Source: Natrinema salifodinae
GTDB lineage: Archaea; Halobacteriota; Halobacteria; Halobacteriales; Natrialbaceae
Assembly (NCBI RefSeq): GCF_900110455.1
Contig: NZ_FOIS01000001.1
Span: 868,001-932,000 of the forward strand
DNA length: 64,000 nt
Direction of reading: 5' to 3'
Below the pieces are notes generated by a model, which was given only the letters and a program-made list of their open reading frames with translations, did no database searches and was not told the origin of the DNA. Within the stretch, counting starts at the first letter, position 1; each line of letters starts with the position of its first letter. Shown in pieces: positions 43,595 through 53,475 of the stretch. The position numbers and the translations under genes are program-made.

Positions 43595-45295
43595 ATGACT
43601 GACAGTGCTGGCTACACCGGCGCGGATCTCTTCACCGACGCCCTCGAGTCCTACGGCGTCGACTACGTCTTCGGCAACCCAGGGACGACCGAACTGCCGA
43701 TTCTGGAGGCCATCGGCGAGAGCGACCTCGAGTACCGGCTCGGACTCCACGAGGACATCGCCGTCGGGATGGCCGCGGGCTACGCCCAGCGCCGTCGGTA
43801 CCACGCCCACCACGACGACTCGGTCACGCCGGTCGGCGTGGCGAATCTCCACATCGCGCCCGGCCTGGCCCACGGCCTGGGCAACCTCTACGCGGCCAAG
43901 GTCGCCGGCGCGCCGCTCGTGGTGACCGCGGGCAACCACAGCACCGATTTCCGCCACGAGGAGCCGATCCTCTCGGGCCGACTCGCCGACATGGCCAGGC
44001 AGTTCTGCAAGTGGTCCGACGAGGTACTCGACGTCGCGGCGCTGCCGACGATGCTCCGGCGAGCGTTCCGAGTCGCGATGACGCCCCCGACGGGCCCCGT
44101 CTTCCTCGGCTTGCCGCTGGACGTGACGATGAGCGAGACCGACGCCGACCCGGAACGGCTCGGCCCGATCCCCAACGCCGGCAGCGGCGACCCCGCGCAG
44201 CTCGAACGCGCCGCCGAGCTACTCGCCGAGGCCGAGAGCCCGGTGCTGGTCGTCGGCGACGGCGTCGCCCGCTCGGGCGCGGACGCCGTCGCAGCAGCGG
44301 TCGAACTCGCGGAGGCAACGGGCGCCCGCGTCCACGGTGAAATCCTCGCCTCCGAGATCGACTTCCCGACGGACCACGAGCAGTGGGTCTCCTACCTGCC
44401 GGCCAGCGAGGAGGCCGTCTCCATGCTGCTCGACACCGACACGATCGTCTTCGCCGGCTGTTCGACCAACACCACGCTGACCCGCCACGAGGAGCCGCTG
44501 GTCGACGCCGACGCGACCTGCATCCACCTCGGCGACGACGCCTGGCAGGTCGGCAAGAACCAGCCCGCCGACGCGGCCGTGATCGGCGACCCCGGCCTGG
44601 TCATGCAGGGAATCACCGAACGCGTTCAGGGGAAGCTTTCGGACGGCGCGGTCGAAGACCGGCTCGACGACGTCGCCGAGGTGAAGGAACTGGTCGAGAC
44701 CAAACTGTCCGGCTACGGCGAGGGCGACGAGAACGGCGACGATCCGCGCGCTTCGAAAGCGCAGTTAGTCGACGCGATGGAGCGCGTCGCCGGCGACGCC
44801 GCCATCGTCGACGAGGGCGTCACCTCGAAGTACGCGATGCTGACCAGGTGGGAGCTCGCGCCCGAGCAGTACATCTCGAACAAGGGCGGCGGCCTCGGCT
44901 ACGGGCTCCCGGCGGCGGTCGGCGCCGCGGTCGCGGAGGAACAACGCGACGATCCGCGGGACGTGGTCGGCTTCATCGGCGACGGCTCCTACCAGTACTA
45001 CCCCCACTCGATCTACAGCGCCGCCCGCTATGATCTGGACCTAACCGTCGTGATCTCGGACAACCGCAACTACCGCATCCTCAAGGACAACACCCTGGAC
45101 CTACTGGGCGGCGACGAGGACGACCACGAGTTCGTCGGCATGGACTTCGAGCCGGGGGTCGACCTCGTGGGGAACGCCGAGAGCCACGGCGCGCGCGCCG
45201 ACCTCGTCGAGACCCCCGACGCGATTGAGGACGCACTCGCCGACGCGCTCGAACGCGACGGTCCCGACGTGCTCGACGTGCTGGTCCACGACTGA
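43595..45295 (+). CDS. ThDP-dependent decarboxylase (benzoylformate decarboxylase / acetolactate synthase-like)
   Basis: 566 residues with the three ThDP-enzyme domains. The activating Glu is E53 in LHEDIAVGMAAGYA, and the ThDP-Mg motif is GDGSYQYYPHSIYSAARYD...DNRNYR near residue 475. The His-rich segment RRYHAHHDD (68-76) recalls benzoylformate decarboxylase. It likely decarboxylates a 2-oxo acid; substrate not determined. Start at MTDSAGY matches the family; the longer frame adds a Cys/Arg-rich stretch. Confidence 0.87.
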   Translation: MTDSAGYTGADLFTDALESYGVDYVFGNPGTTELPILEAIGESDLEYRLGLHEDIAVGMAAGYAQRRRYHAHHDDSVTPVGVANLHIAPGLAHGLGNLYAAKVAGAPLVVTAGNHSTDFRHEEPILSGRLADMARQFCKWSDEVLDVAALPTMLRRAFRVAMTPPTGPVFLGLPLDVTMSETDADPERLGPIPNAGSGDPAQLERAAELLAEAESPVLVVGDGVARSGADAVAAAVELAEATGARVHGEILASEIDFPTDHEQWVSYLPASEEAVSMLLDTDTIVFAGCSTNTTLTRHEEPLVDADATCIHLGDDAWQVGKNQPADAAVIGDPGLVMQGITERVQGKLSDGAVEDRLDDVAEVKELVETKLSGYGEGDENGDDPRASKAQLVDAMERVAGDAAIVDEGVTSKYAMLTRWELAPEQYISNKGGGLGYGLPAAVGAAVAEEQRDDPRDVVGFIGDGSYQYYPHSIYSAARYDLDLTVVISDNRNYRILKDNTLDLLGGDEDDHEFVGMDFEPGVDLVGNAESHGARADLVETPDAIEDALADALERDGPDVLDVLVHD

Positions 45296-45642
45296 CGAGT
45301 CCGCGGCGAACGGTCCGTACGTCGATCGACGGTCATCAGTTGCCGGCTTCCGGTCATCGCTCGCTCTCGCGGGCGGATGGACTGTTCGATCGGCGGATCT
45401 TCCGGCCCTCGACCCGCCGATTACCAGCAGTTGGCAACTCAGTTTTACCTAGTTTTGACGTGAAAACAATACGAGTTCTTAGCTGGAACCGCAATGACTA
45501 AAATGACTCACACACCCTCCAGATCCAACCAATCCATTGATGTTTCGACTTGAGTAACAGTAGATAATAGCACGGTTTCTTTATTCAGATATGGGTTGAG
45601 ATGGGATTGAGCGGCCCGGTAACTACGTGTACAAATTGAACA
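45296..45642. other. Intergenic gap before the cation-transport block
   Basis: 347 bases between two convergent genes. From about 45430 the sequence becomes AT-rich, which continues into the next gene and marks a composition boundary. No gene, tRNA or direct repeat was seen. Confidence 0.45.
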
Positions 45643-46899
45643 TCAATGTTGGTCCGGTTTTCCATCGACGAGGTACGGCTCTACGGCGGCCCACAGCACC
45701 TCAGAGTATTGCATTAGCACGCTTCCGAGGATGCTCATCACAAGTACATATCCGACTGTGAGATCGGGAATCGTCTCCGACATGATGGAACTGGTACCGG
45801 CCGTGGCGATCGTGGCTGCAATAATTAATGAGAACTCGCCGCGAGTGACCATGCCGGTCGCAACGCGCAGTGATCGACGCTCGTCAAGGTCATAGATACG
45901 GCCACCGAAGTAGCCGCTGATAAGTTTCGTTGGTGTCGTTGCCAACACCGTGACTGCGAGCAGGACGACCAGTCCAAGATCAGTGAACACGAGCGGATCT
46001 GTTCCGAGTCCGACCCAAAAGAAAAACACCGCTGCGAACACGTCACGGACTGGTGACAGCAGGTCCTCAATTTCCTCGACGTGATCAGTACTCGAAAAGC
46101 CCATCCCGACGAAGAAGGCTGCGACGGCTTCGCTGACATCGAGTAGTAATGCAACCCCCGCAACGAATACCACGAGGGCGATCGTCCGGAGTACTGTCAG
46201 TTCCCGAGAGTCGATCGCTAAGAACTGCTGGAAGAACGCATCACCGTAGAAGACCCCCGTGATGAGAACCAGAAGGAAGCCGAGTGCGACACCGATGTCT
46301 GTCGCTGCTTCACTGATATCACCACTTCCGACCACGACTGCGGTCATAATCGCAAGATAGAACGCGATAAAGAGATCCTCGAACACTAGTGTTCCTAACA
46401 TCGGATCGCTCTCATCGTTGGCGATCCATCCGAGATCGATTAGCGATTTGGTGATTACCGCACTCGAGGAGATGTAGACGATCCCGCCAAGTAGGACGGC
46501 TTCGATCAGTGACCAGCCAAGCACGAGGCCAAGCACGATCCCGGCCGGGAAGTTGATCGCCAAGTCGACGAGACCCGCTTTGCTGATCCGCTCGCTGCTT
46601 TCGAGTAGTCGGTTCACGCTGAACTCTAAGCCAAGGAAGAATAGCAGGAAGACGATTCCGAGTTCAGCTCCGAGTTCGACAAACTCGTTTTCGGAGATAT
46701 ATGGCTGCTGAACCTGCACGCTGAGATCAGCGAGCGCGAGCGTTAATGGTGCGACGGTCCCGAGGACGTGTTCGCTAGCGATCATTCCGCCCACGATATA
46801 AAACGGGATGACAGACTGCCCGGTTCGGTTGGCAGCCGCTCCTGTAAGAGCTACAATGACGAATAGAGCCCCGATCTCGATCAGCGGAGTCTCCGCCAT
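45643..46899 (-). CDS. Cation:proton antiporter, CPA2/Kef type
   Basis: 418 residues with about 12 hydrophobic spans, matching the membrane part of Kef/KhtU-type antiporters (NRTGQSVIPFYIVGGMI early, FFLGLEFSVNRL mid-protein). No TrkA-N/RCK domain is attached; instead a separate regulatory subunit is encoded immediately upstream. Together they would export K+ (or Na+) in exchange for protons. AT-richer than most genes here. Confidence 0.9.
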   Translation of the reverse strand: MAETPLIEIGALFVIVALTGAAANRTGQSVIPFYIVGGMIASEHVLGTVAPLTLALADLSVQVQQPYISENEFVELGAELGIVFLLFFLGLEFSVNRLLESSERISKAGLVDLAINFPAGIVLGLVLGWSLIEAVLLGGIVYISSSAVITKSLIDLGWIANDESDPMLGTLVFEDLFIAFYLAIMTAVVVGSGDISEAATDIGVALGFLLVLITGVFYGDAFFQQFLAIDSRELTVLRTIALVVFVAGVALLLDVSEAVAAFFVGMGFSSTDHVEEIEDLLSPVRDVFAAVFFFWVGLGTDPLVFTDLGLVVLLAVTVLATTPTKLISGYFGGRIYDLDERRSLRVATGMVTRGEFSLIIAATIATAGTSSIMSETIPDLTVGYVLVMSILGSVLMQYSEVLWAAVEPYLVDGKPDQH

Positions 46900-47439
46900 C
46901 TATGACTCGTCGATAGTCGACTGGTCGTCGCCTTCTGAGGGTTTGTTTAGGCTCGTATCGCCTGCCGCAAGGCGCTCGAACTCCTTGTGACTCTCTCGAT
47001 CACCGATGGAAACGAGCGTGTCTCCTTCGTTGATCGTGACATCCGGTGGTGGATTCTGGATTGTCTTGTCGCCGCGTTGGATGGCAATAATTGAGACACC
47101 AGTTCGTTGTCGGATGCCTGACTCAGCGAGTGTTCTGTCAACTAGCTCGGACTCGGAAGTGACTTTAGCCCATTCGATGATCGTGTCCCCGTCCAGTACG
47201 GTACTGATTTCGTTATCCCGGATTGGCTGGAAGTACGCACCCTCCATGATCGTGCCGACTTGCCGGGCGAGCTTGTCTGATAGTTCGACCAGCTTCTCGG
47301 AGTCGGCGTTAGGATTTTGCCGGAAAAACAACTCTCGTTTACCTGTGTTGTGGGTGACAATGATAAGCTGGGATTCTCCATCGAGGTCAATCTCGAACTT
47401 TTTGCCGACCCCCGGAAGATCAGTTTCGTAGACGGCCAT
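46900..47439 (-). CDS. KhtT-like regulatory subunit of the antiporter (TrkA-C domain)
   Basis: 179 residues. The N-terminal half matches the KhtT domain (YETDLPGVGKKFEIDL) and the C-terminal part is a TrkA-C/RCK-C domain (GVSIIAIQRGDKTIQNPPPDVTI... DTLVSIGD). The stop directly abuts the antiporter start, so both are coexpressed, regulator first. It presumably gates the antiporter in response to a bound nucleotide or ion. Confidence 0.88.
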   Translation of the reverse strand: MAVYETDLPGVGKKFEIDLDGESQLIIVTHNTGKRELFFRQNPNADSEKLVELSDKLARQVGTIMEGAYFQPIRDNEISTVLDGDTIIEWAKVTSESELVDRTLAESGIRQRTGVSIIAIQRGDKTIQNPPPDVTINEGDTLVSIGDRESHKEFERLAAGDTSLNKPSEGDDQSTIDES

Positions 47440-47765
47440 GTGAGAGACAAGACGGGAAAAGACAAAAGAACCTACGGGGAATGTTTTCGGGAATTAAATA
47501 AATATACTCTACATATATGCCAGATCACATTCCGTTTTATGTTACTGGTGGATGATGGTAAAGCAAGGGCCGTGCAATCGACCATCGATTATCAAATGTT
47601 TTCGATGGGGTGAGAATTGGAATATAAAATTAACACTATAACCATCTATATATCAAATATGAGGCTAAGTTATCGGTTAACTAATATTTCACCCGCGCTC
47701 TGTGGGAGCATCTGAATAGACCATGATTATCGAAGATATAACACACCCCTATGAAAGCACTAGAA
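47440..47765. other. AT-rich spacer between antiporter and channel genes
   Basis: 326 bases. Very AT-rich, with stops in all frames. It should contain the promoter of the two-gene antiporter operon. No gene or repeat found. Confidence 0.45.
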
Positions 47766-49424
47766 TTATTGAACGTCGACCGTTTGTTCGAATTCTTGAA
47801 TCGCCTCATCGCTTCCTGCAACAAATATCTCGTCGTCAGCTCTGATGGTGGTCTGTTCATCAGTATGGACAGTACTGTCGCGTGAGACGCCAATTACGGT
47901 CCAACTCCGTTCGGTGTCACGACGGGCATCCGCTAAGGTCTCACCAGTGAACAGAGCCGCGTCGGTTCGAACGAGTCGGATCTGGCTTGCTGGGTCCATG
48001 ACACGTTCACCATGAACTTCCGCTGCAACCAGTCGAGCAGATACTTGTTGGATAGAAAGGACATAATCAGCGCCTGCTCTGAATGCCGCCCGTGTCTTAT
48101 CACTATCGGTCACACGTGCAAGAATTTCCACCTCGTTGGAGAGTGATCGGGCGACGGCGATGGTCATCAATGCAGTCGAATCGGCACCGACGGTGACGAC
48201 CAACGCCGACGCATCCTCAATGCCGGCTTCGCGGAGCGTTTCGGGTTCAGTAACATCGCCAATGACATCGGGATTACGCTCCTCCGATTCATCGACAGTC
48301 GTTACCGAAACATCTGTTGAGAGCACATCGACGGCTGCGGTTCCGCCCTCGCCAAAGCCGGCGACGACGATCTTGGATTGGGTCGTGATGGGCCGTGATC
48401 GGACGCCCCCGATCTCGCTCGTCATTTCGTCAATCTCGTTTATCGGCCCGGCGACAGTCAGAACGGCGTTCGGCGTGAGTTTGTCGTCAGGGGATGGCGG
48501 CAGTCGCAGTTCTCCGTCGAACCATCCGGCAACCAGCGTCAGATTCGGATGTCTCACGATTGGTGAGTCACGCACCTGAACACCATGGAGTGGGCTATCC
48601 CGTCGGACCAGTATCTCGCGAATGTCGATTTCGTCCTCTTCAGACTGTTCATCAACTGTAACAGGCGTCGTCGCTTTCTCTGCTAGTTGTCGACCGATCA
48701 GCGCGTGTGGAGCGACGCTGTAGTCGACGCCAATTTCCGTGAGCGCTACGTTATGGCGTGTCGACTCGGTGAAACTAATTACCCGAAGGTCCTCGTTGGC
48801 TTCCAGCGCAGTTAGGACGATGCTCGCAGTTTTATCGCCAGCATCGGTGATGAGTAGCGACGCTCGTTCGATCGTCGCACGGTCAAGGTCGGCCTGTTCC
48901 TCCGGATCGCCGTTGATAGCCTGATATCCGGCATCAGAGAGGCGTTTTGCTTCCTCTACGTCGGATTCGATGAGGACGTAATCGATGTCGAGTTCTTCGA
49001 GTTCGTCGAGTAGCACATCGGTGTCACGCTGGTACTCCGCGATGACGACGTGGTCGTCCTTACTTGTGAGCCGACCGGCGAGGTTCAGCGGCGTCTGCTC
49101 AAATAGCGGGATGACCAAGACACGCAGTGCAACGAATCCGATGACGATGCCAGTCAACTGGATCGTCACCATCAAGATGTTCATTACCGATGTCGCCCAC
49201 GGTGAGTCCGCACCGAATCCGGTCGTTGTCATCGTCTCGACCACCGTCTGGAACGACCGAAAGATAGATTGGGGGCGATTTTCGAGCGCTCGCATCCCCC
49301 AGTTATAGATGAGTGTATAGAAAAGGACAACTAAGCCAAGACTGATAACGAAGATTACTAACAATCGTTGTCGTTGTGTGAGATCGCGGGGATGTAACCC
49401 CTCGATGTTCCGGAGCTCGCGCAT
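47766..49424 (-). CDS. Potassium channel with two RCK domains
   Basis: 552 residues. Two hydrophobic spans (about 20-42 and 82-105) flank a pore loop with T66-T-T-G-F-G71, a variant of the K+ filter TVGYG. Two RCK/TrkA units follow (about 122-330 and 345-552). The second Rossmann motif is intact (VVAGFGEGGTAAV), but the first (HVVIAEYQRDTD) lacks the Gly-rich signature. It likely conducts K+ and is gated by cytoplasmic ligand. Same strand as the antiporter operon, but separated by an AT-rich gap. Confidence 0.88.
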   Translation of the reverse strand: MRELRNIEGLHPRDLTQRQRLLVIFVISLGLVVLFYTLIYNWGMRALENRPQSIFRSFQTVVETMTTTGFGADSPWATSVMNILMVTIQLTGIVIGFVALRVLVIPLFEQTPLNLAGRLTSKDDHVVIAEYQRDTDVLLDELEELDIDYVLIESDVEEAKRLSDAGYQAINGDPEEQADLDRATIERASLLITDAGDKTASIVLTALEANEDLRVISFTESTRHNVALTEIGVDYSVAPHALIGRQLAEKATTPVTVDEQSEEDEIDIREILVRRDSPLHGVQVRDSPIVRHPNLTLVAGWFDGELRLPPSPDDKLTPNAVLTVAGPINEIDEMTSEIGGVRSRPITTQSKIVVAGFGEGGTAAVDVLSTDVSVTTVDESEERNPDVIGDVTEPETLREAGIEDASALVVTVGADSTALMTIAVARSLSNEVEILARVTDSDKTRAAFRAGADYVLSIQQVSARLVAAEVHGERVMDPASQIRLVRTDAALFTGETLADARRDTERSWTVIGVSRDSTVHTDEQTTIRADDEIFVAGSDEAIQEFEQTVDVQ

Positions 49425-49621
49425 TCACTGCCCTCCAGTCGTCGGTAGTAGTTCCTCTAATTGATTAAAGAACTAGTCGGCTGTTGCTGGGGTCTACCGT
49501 GGAGAAGCAGCTACACTAACCGTGATTGACCTGTGACTCAGGTTGGTGGATTGTTTATGAAACACCTATACTGAATGAAAGGTTCCAATATATAAATAAT
49601 GGGATCTATCGCCAACAACCG

Positions 49622-51169
49622 CTACGAGCGCCAGTACGCCGGCGTCAGGATCACCAGCACGGAGAGGATCTCCAGGCGACCGATCCACATGAGAAAGACC
49701 ATGTAGAGCTTCGCGGTGTGGGAAAACGGCTCGTAGTTATTCATCGGCCCGACGACGCCGATGCCAGGACCGATGTTCCCGAGCGTCGCGATCGCGGCGC
49801 TGGTCGCCTCGAGCGCCGACAGCGAGAGCCCCGGCGTCCGGTGGGCGTCGAGGAACAACACCACCGTCGAAATCGCGAACAGCGACAGGAACAGCACCAT
49901 GAAGACGAAGATGCTGTGGATCGTCTCCTCGTCGATGACCTCGGTACTCCGGCCCATCCGAACCGGCCGGACCGCTTGCGGATGGACGACCGTGAACAGC
50001 TCCCGCCGGATCGACTTCCCGACGACGTACCAGCGGATGATCTTGATCGATCCCGCCGCGGACCCCGCCGAGCCGCCGAGGAACATCGCGAACAGGAGGA
50101 TCACCTGCGTCGAGTCGCTCCACGTATTGAAGTCCATGCTGGCGTAGCCGGTCGTCGTCACGATCGCGAGCGTCTGGAAGAGCCCGTGTCGCAGCGACCG
50201 TTCGAGGCTCCCCGGAATCGCGGCCACTCCCTCGGGGACCTCGGCCAGGCCGACGCCGAGGAACAACAGTACCGAGAGGAGCGCGCCGATAACGGTCATC
50301 GACGCGAGGTACGACCGGAACTCGGCGTTGCTTATCAGGCGTTCGGGATGGCCGCGCCAGGCGTACCAGTAGAGCGCGAAGTTCGTCCCGGCGATGACCA
50401 TGAAGGGCATGACCGCCCACTGGACGATCGGTTCGAAGGCCTCGATGCTGCGGCCTTCCGGCGAGAATCCGCCGGTCGGGAGCGACGTGAGCGCGTGGGC
50501 GACGGCGTTGTAAAACGTCATGTTCGGGGCCAGCCCGAACAGGTTGAGCGCGTAGTAGACGACTACGGCGGCGAGGGTGAACCAGGCGTAGAGCAGCCAC
50601 AGCGCCCGGGCCGTCTCCCGGATCCGGGGCGTCAGTTTCTCGACCTGGATGCCGGGTGCCTCCTCGCGGATGAGTTGCGTGCCGCCCACCGACAGCTCCG
50701 AGAGGATCGCGACCATGAGCACGAGGATCCCCATCCCGCCGAGCCACTGGGTGAGCTGGCGCCACAGCATGATCGATCGGGGGTGGGCCTCGACGGAGAT
50801 TTCGTCCATGACCGTGGCTCCCGTCGTCGTGAAGCCGCTCATGCTCTCGAACAGCGCGTTGGCCGGGTGTGCGAGGGTCCCCGTGCCGTCGACGAGATAT
50901 GGGATCGTGCCGATGACGGGGACGAAGAACCACGTCAGCGCGACCATCAGGAACGCCTCGCGGTGCTCGAGCTCCGGCTCGGGCTCAAGGTGTTCGAGCC
51001 CCGTGCCCGCAGCGATGGCGATAGCTAGGGCGACGAGAAACGGAAGCGGCGACTCTCGGTAGTACAGCGCGACCGCTGTCGGCAGTAGCAGCGTCAGGGA
51101 GAGGTACTTCAACGCCGTTCCGAGGAGGCTGCAACTGGATCGGACGTCGACGTGAAACCGGCGACTCAT
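49622..51169 (-). CDS. trkH: TrkH family potassium uptake protein
   Basis: 515 residues, many hydrophobic spans. The first filter region is ALFESMSGFTTTGAT, and later pore loops include TSLPTGGFS and VTTTGYASMD, as in Trk/Ktr ion-conducting subunits. Its partner TrkA subunit may be elsewhere; the neighbouring RCK channel is another option. GC-rich again, unlike the three genes downstream. The start at MSRRFHVDVR is chosen because the 28 upstream codons do not resemble the family. Confidence 0.9.
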   Translation of the reverse strand: MSRRFHVDVRSSCSLLGTALKYLSLTLLLPTAVALYYRESPLPFLVALAIAIAAGTGLEHLEPEPELEHREAFLMVALTWFFVPVIGTIPYLVDGTGTLAHPANALFESMSGFTTTGATVMDEISVEAHPRSIMLWRQLTQWLGGMGILVLMVAILSELSVGGTQLIREEAPGIQVEKLTPRIRETARALWLLYAWFTLAAVVVYYALNLFGLAPNMTFYNAVAHALTSLPTGGFSPEGRSIEAFEPIVQWAVMPFMVIAGTNFALYWYAWRGHPERLISNAEFRSYLASMTVIGALLSVLLFLGVGLAEVPEGVAAIPGSLERSLRHGLFQTLAIVTTTGYASMDFNTWSDSTQVILLFAMFLGGSAGSAAGSIKIIRWYVVGKSIRRELFTVVHPQAVRPVRMGRSTEVIDEETIHSIFVFMVLFLSLFAISTVVLFLDAHRTPGLSLSALEATSAAIATLGNIGPGIGVVGPMNNYEPFSHTAKLYMVFLMWIGRLEILSVLVILTPAYWRS

Positions 51170-51393
51170 GGATATCGGTGAGCTGTGACGTAACGACCGA
51201 CGAGCGTCGCTGCCGAATACACCGTTGCCATCGTGTTCGAGCGCGACCGACAAAGTCGCCGTGCCGACTGTCGCAACCCGCGACGCCGGCTGCCGCCGTC
51301 GCCGTCAGCAGCGGCGCACGGCCTCACGAGAGGAACTGCCGGTAACGGGCGGTCATCGCCTCGGAAAGGGTGACCGACGAGTGCGACCGGCCC

Positions 51394-52824
51394 TCAGCTC
51401 TTCGGATTGCCGATTCGGCCCCCGTCGGCCGTCTCGGGGAAAATCTTGCCCGGGTTGAGCGTGTCGGCCGGATCGAGCGCCCGCTTGATCGTCCGCATGG
51501 TCTCGACCGCGCCCGCCCCGTGTTCCGGTTCGAGGTACCGCTGTTTGCCTGCGCCGACGCCGTGCTCGCCGGTCGCGGTGCCGCCCAGCGCGATCGCGCG
51601 CTCGACGATCGCGCGGTACAGCGCCTCGCCGCGCTCGACCTGCTCCGTGTCGTCCGGATCGACGAGCACGGTGTAGTGGAGATTGCCGTCGCCCGCGTGC
51701 CCGTAACAGGGCGCGAGCAGCTCGTACTCGTCGGCCAGGCGCTTGGTCTCGCGGACGATCTCGGGGTAGGAACTGATCGGGACCGTCACGTCGCCGGGGT
51801 GGAGCGGGTCGCGGTCGGGATCGTAGTTCGCGACGGCGTAGGCCATTTCTCGGCGGGCCTGCCAGAGGGTCTCCATCTCGGCGTCGTCGCCGCTAATCTC
51901 GAAGCGGGCAACGTCGTGATCCTCGAAGATCGCCCGGCAGAGGTCGATCTCCTCGCCGATGCCGTGGTTAGCGTGGAACTCGAGAAAGACCATCGGCGCG
52001 TCGGGGAGGCCGGTGTCGAGGTAGTCGTTGGCCATCCGCGCGCTCAGCCCGTCGACGAGTTCGATCCTCGCGACGCCGATCTCGGACCGGATCGCGTCGA
52101 AGATCGCCTCGGCCGCGTCGTCGAGCGTCTCGAAGATCGCCCGTCCGCCGCGGATCTGCTCCGGGCGGCCGGCGAGTTCCAGCGTGGCTTCGGTGACCAC
52201 CGCCAGCGTCCCCTCGCTGCCGACGAGGAGATCGGTCAGGTTGTAGCCGCTCGAGGTCTTGCTCGCCCGCGAGCCCGTCTCGATGACGGTGCCGTCGGCC
52301 AACACGGCCTCGAGGCCGAGCACCCAGTCGGCGATCTCGCCGTACCGGACCGTCTGCATACCGCTGGCGTCGGTCGCGATCATCCCGCCGATCGTCGAGA
52401 TGTCGCCCGAGGAGGGAAGCGGCGGGAAACAGAGGCCGTCGGCGGCGACGTACTCGTCGACGTCCGACCCGATGATCCCCGGCCCCACGTCGATCTGGAA
52501 GTCGTCCGGACGGTAGTCGACGACGTCGTCCATCCGCGTGAGGTCCAGGCTGATCCCGCTGTGGGCCGGGACGGCGTTCCCCTCGAGGCCCGTCCCCGCG
52601 GCGTAGGGCGTTACGGGGACCGCGCGGTCGGTCGCGGCGGCGAGCACCGCCGCGACGTCGTCGGTGCTCCCGGGCCAGACGACGGCGTCCGGAAGCACGC
52701 CGCTCTCGTGGTCGTTGTGCTCCGTCCCCCAATCGGTCGCGTGCGATTCCCGCCGGCCGTCCGCGAACGAGACCTGATCGTCCGCGAGGGCGAGGTCCGT
52801 GAGGAACGAACAGTCGGCTGTCAT
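51394..52824 (-). CDS. FAD-binding oxidoreductase (GlcD / D-lactate dehydrogenase type)
   Basis: 476 residues. N-terminal PCMH-type FAD domain (VTPYAAGTGLEGNAVPAHSGI near 75-95; FPPLPSSGDISTIGGMIATDASG near 135-157), and a C-terminal domain with PCYGHAGDGNLHY and GEHGVGAGKQRYL, both typical of glycolate/D-lactate dehydrogenases. It likely oxidises a 2-hydroxy acid to the keto acid. If the acid-sugar cluster at the window start yields lactate, this could consume it, but the two are 41 kb apart. Confidence 0.9.
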   Translation of the reverse strand: MTADCSFLTDLALADDQVSFADGRRESHATDWGTEHNDHESGVLPDAVVWPGSTDDVAAVLAAATDRAVPVTPYAAGTGLEGNAVPAHSGISLDLTRMDDVVDYRPDDFQIDVGPGIIGSDVDEYVAADGLCFPPLPSSGDISTIGGMIATDASGMQTVRYGEIADWVLGLEAVLADGTVIETGSRASKTSSGYNLTDLLVGSEGTLAVVTEATLELAGRPEQIRGGRAIFETLDDAAEAIFDAIRSEIGVARIELVDGLSARMANDYLDTGLPDAPMVFLEFHANHGIGEEIDLCRAIFEDHDVARFEISGDDAEMETLWQARREMAYAVANYDPDRDPLHPGDVTVPISSYPEIVRETKRLADEYELLAPCYGHAGDGNLHYTVLVDPDDTEQVERGEALYRAIVERAIALGGTATGEHGVGAGKQRYLEPEHGAGAVETMRTIKRALDPADTLNPGKIFPETADGGRIGNPKS

Positions 52825-52962
52825 ACAACCATGTTATCAACTACCAGTATCAACGTTTCCCACCGGTACGATCCGCGAAGGCGGTTCGCCGGCGAGCGGC
52901 CCGCGCTCCCGGTCGCTCCCGGCGTCGGAACCATCACGGTGCTCGCGACCGATACGCCGACC

Positions 52963-53334
52963 GTGACTGACGATCCCGCTGCGTCCGAATCCGCATCTGA
53001 GCCCGCGCCGGACGACGATCGCCGCGACCGCGACGTCGAGACCGACGGCGGTGCGGACGACCAGGCGTCGCTCGAGGACCGGACCCGCGCGCTCGCCGAC
53101 CACCTCGAGGCGACCGCCGAACTCCCGATCGAGCGCCGGACGAACCGCTGGCTCGGCGAAGCCGAGGCCGTCGCCCGGGACGCCGCGACGAGCGACCTCG
53201 ATCCCGAGATCGCGCGCGAGCGCGTCGAGAAGGTCCGAGGCCTCCTCTCGGAAGCCGACGAGCCCGATCACGACCGGGCGCGCGAACACCTCGCGACGGC
53301 GCGACGGCTGTGTGCCGACATTCTCGACGAGTGA
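52963..53334 (+). CDS. Acidic helical hypothetical protein
   Basis: 123 residues from a GTG at 52963; alternatives are GTG at 52939 and ATG at 52831. The later starts leave room for a promoter, since the divergent FAD oxidase begins at 52824. First 40 residues are a disordered Asp/Glu/Ala tract; the rest is helical (LEDRTRALADHLEATAELPI... RVEKVRGLLSEADE). It looks like a conserved haloarchaeal protein without known function. Confidence 0.7.
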   Translation: MTDDPAASESASEPAPDDDRRDRDVETDGGADDQASLEDRTRALADHLEATAELPIERRTNRWLGEAEAVARDAATSDLDPEIARERVEKVRGLLSEADEPDHDRAREHLATARRLCADILDE

Positions 53335-53475
53335 ACCGCGATTATCAGCTCGCCCCGGTACGTCGTCGAACGGACGGCGACATTACATTTTATGTGAATC
53401 CGTGACGCGGTCAGTGATGATGGGAGTCCGACGCACGACCCGATCGCTGCGAGCACCGACGCGGAGGGAAGCGCC

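Noticed and set aside
51370-52830. Long plus-strand frame running through the GlcD-type gene into the small acidic gene
   Set aside because: Only its last part (after 52830) looks like a protein; the front is a mirror of the FAD oxidase gene.
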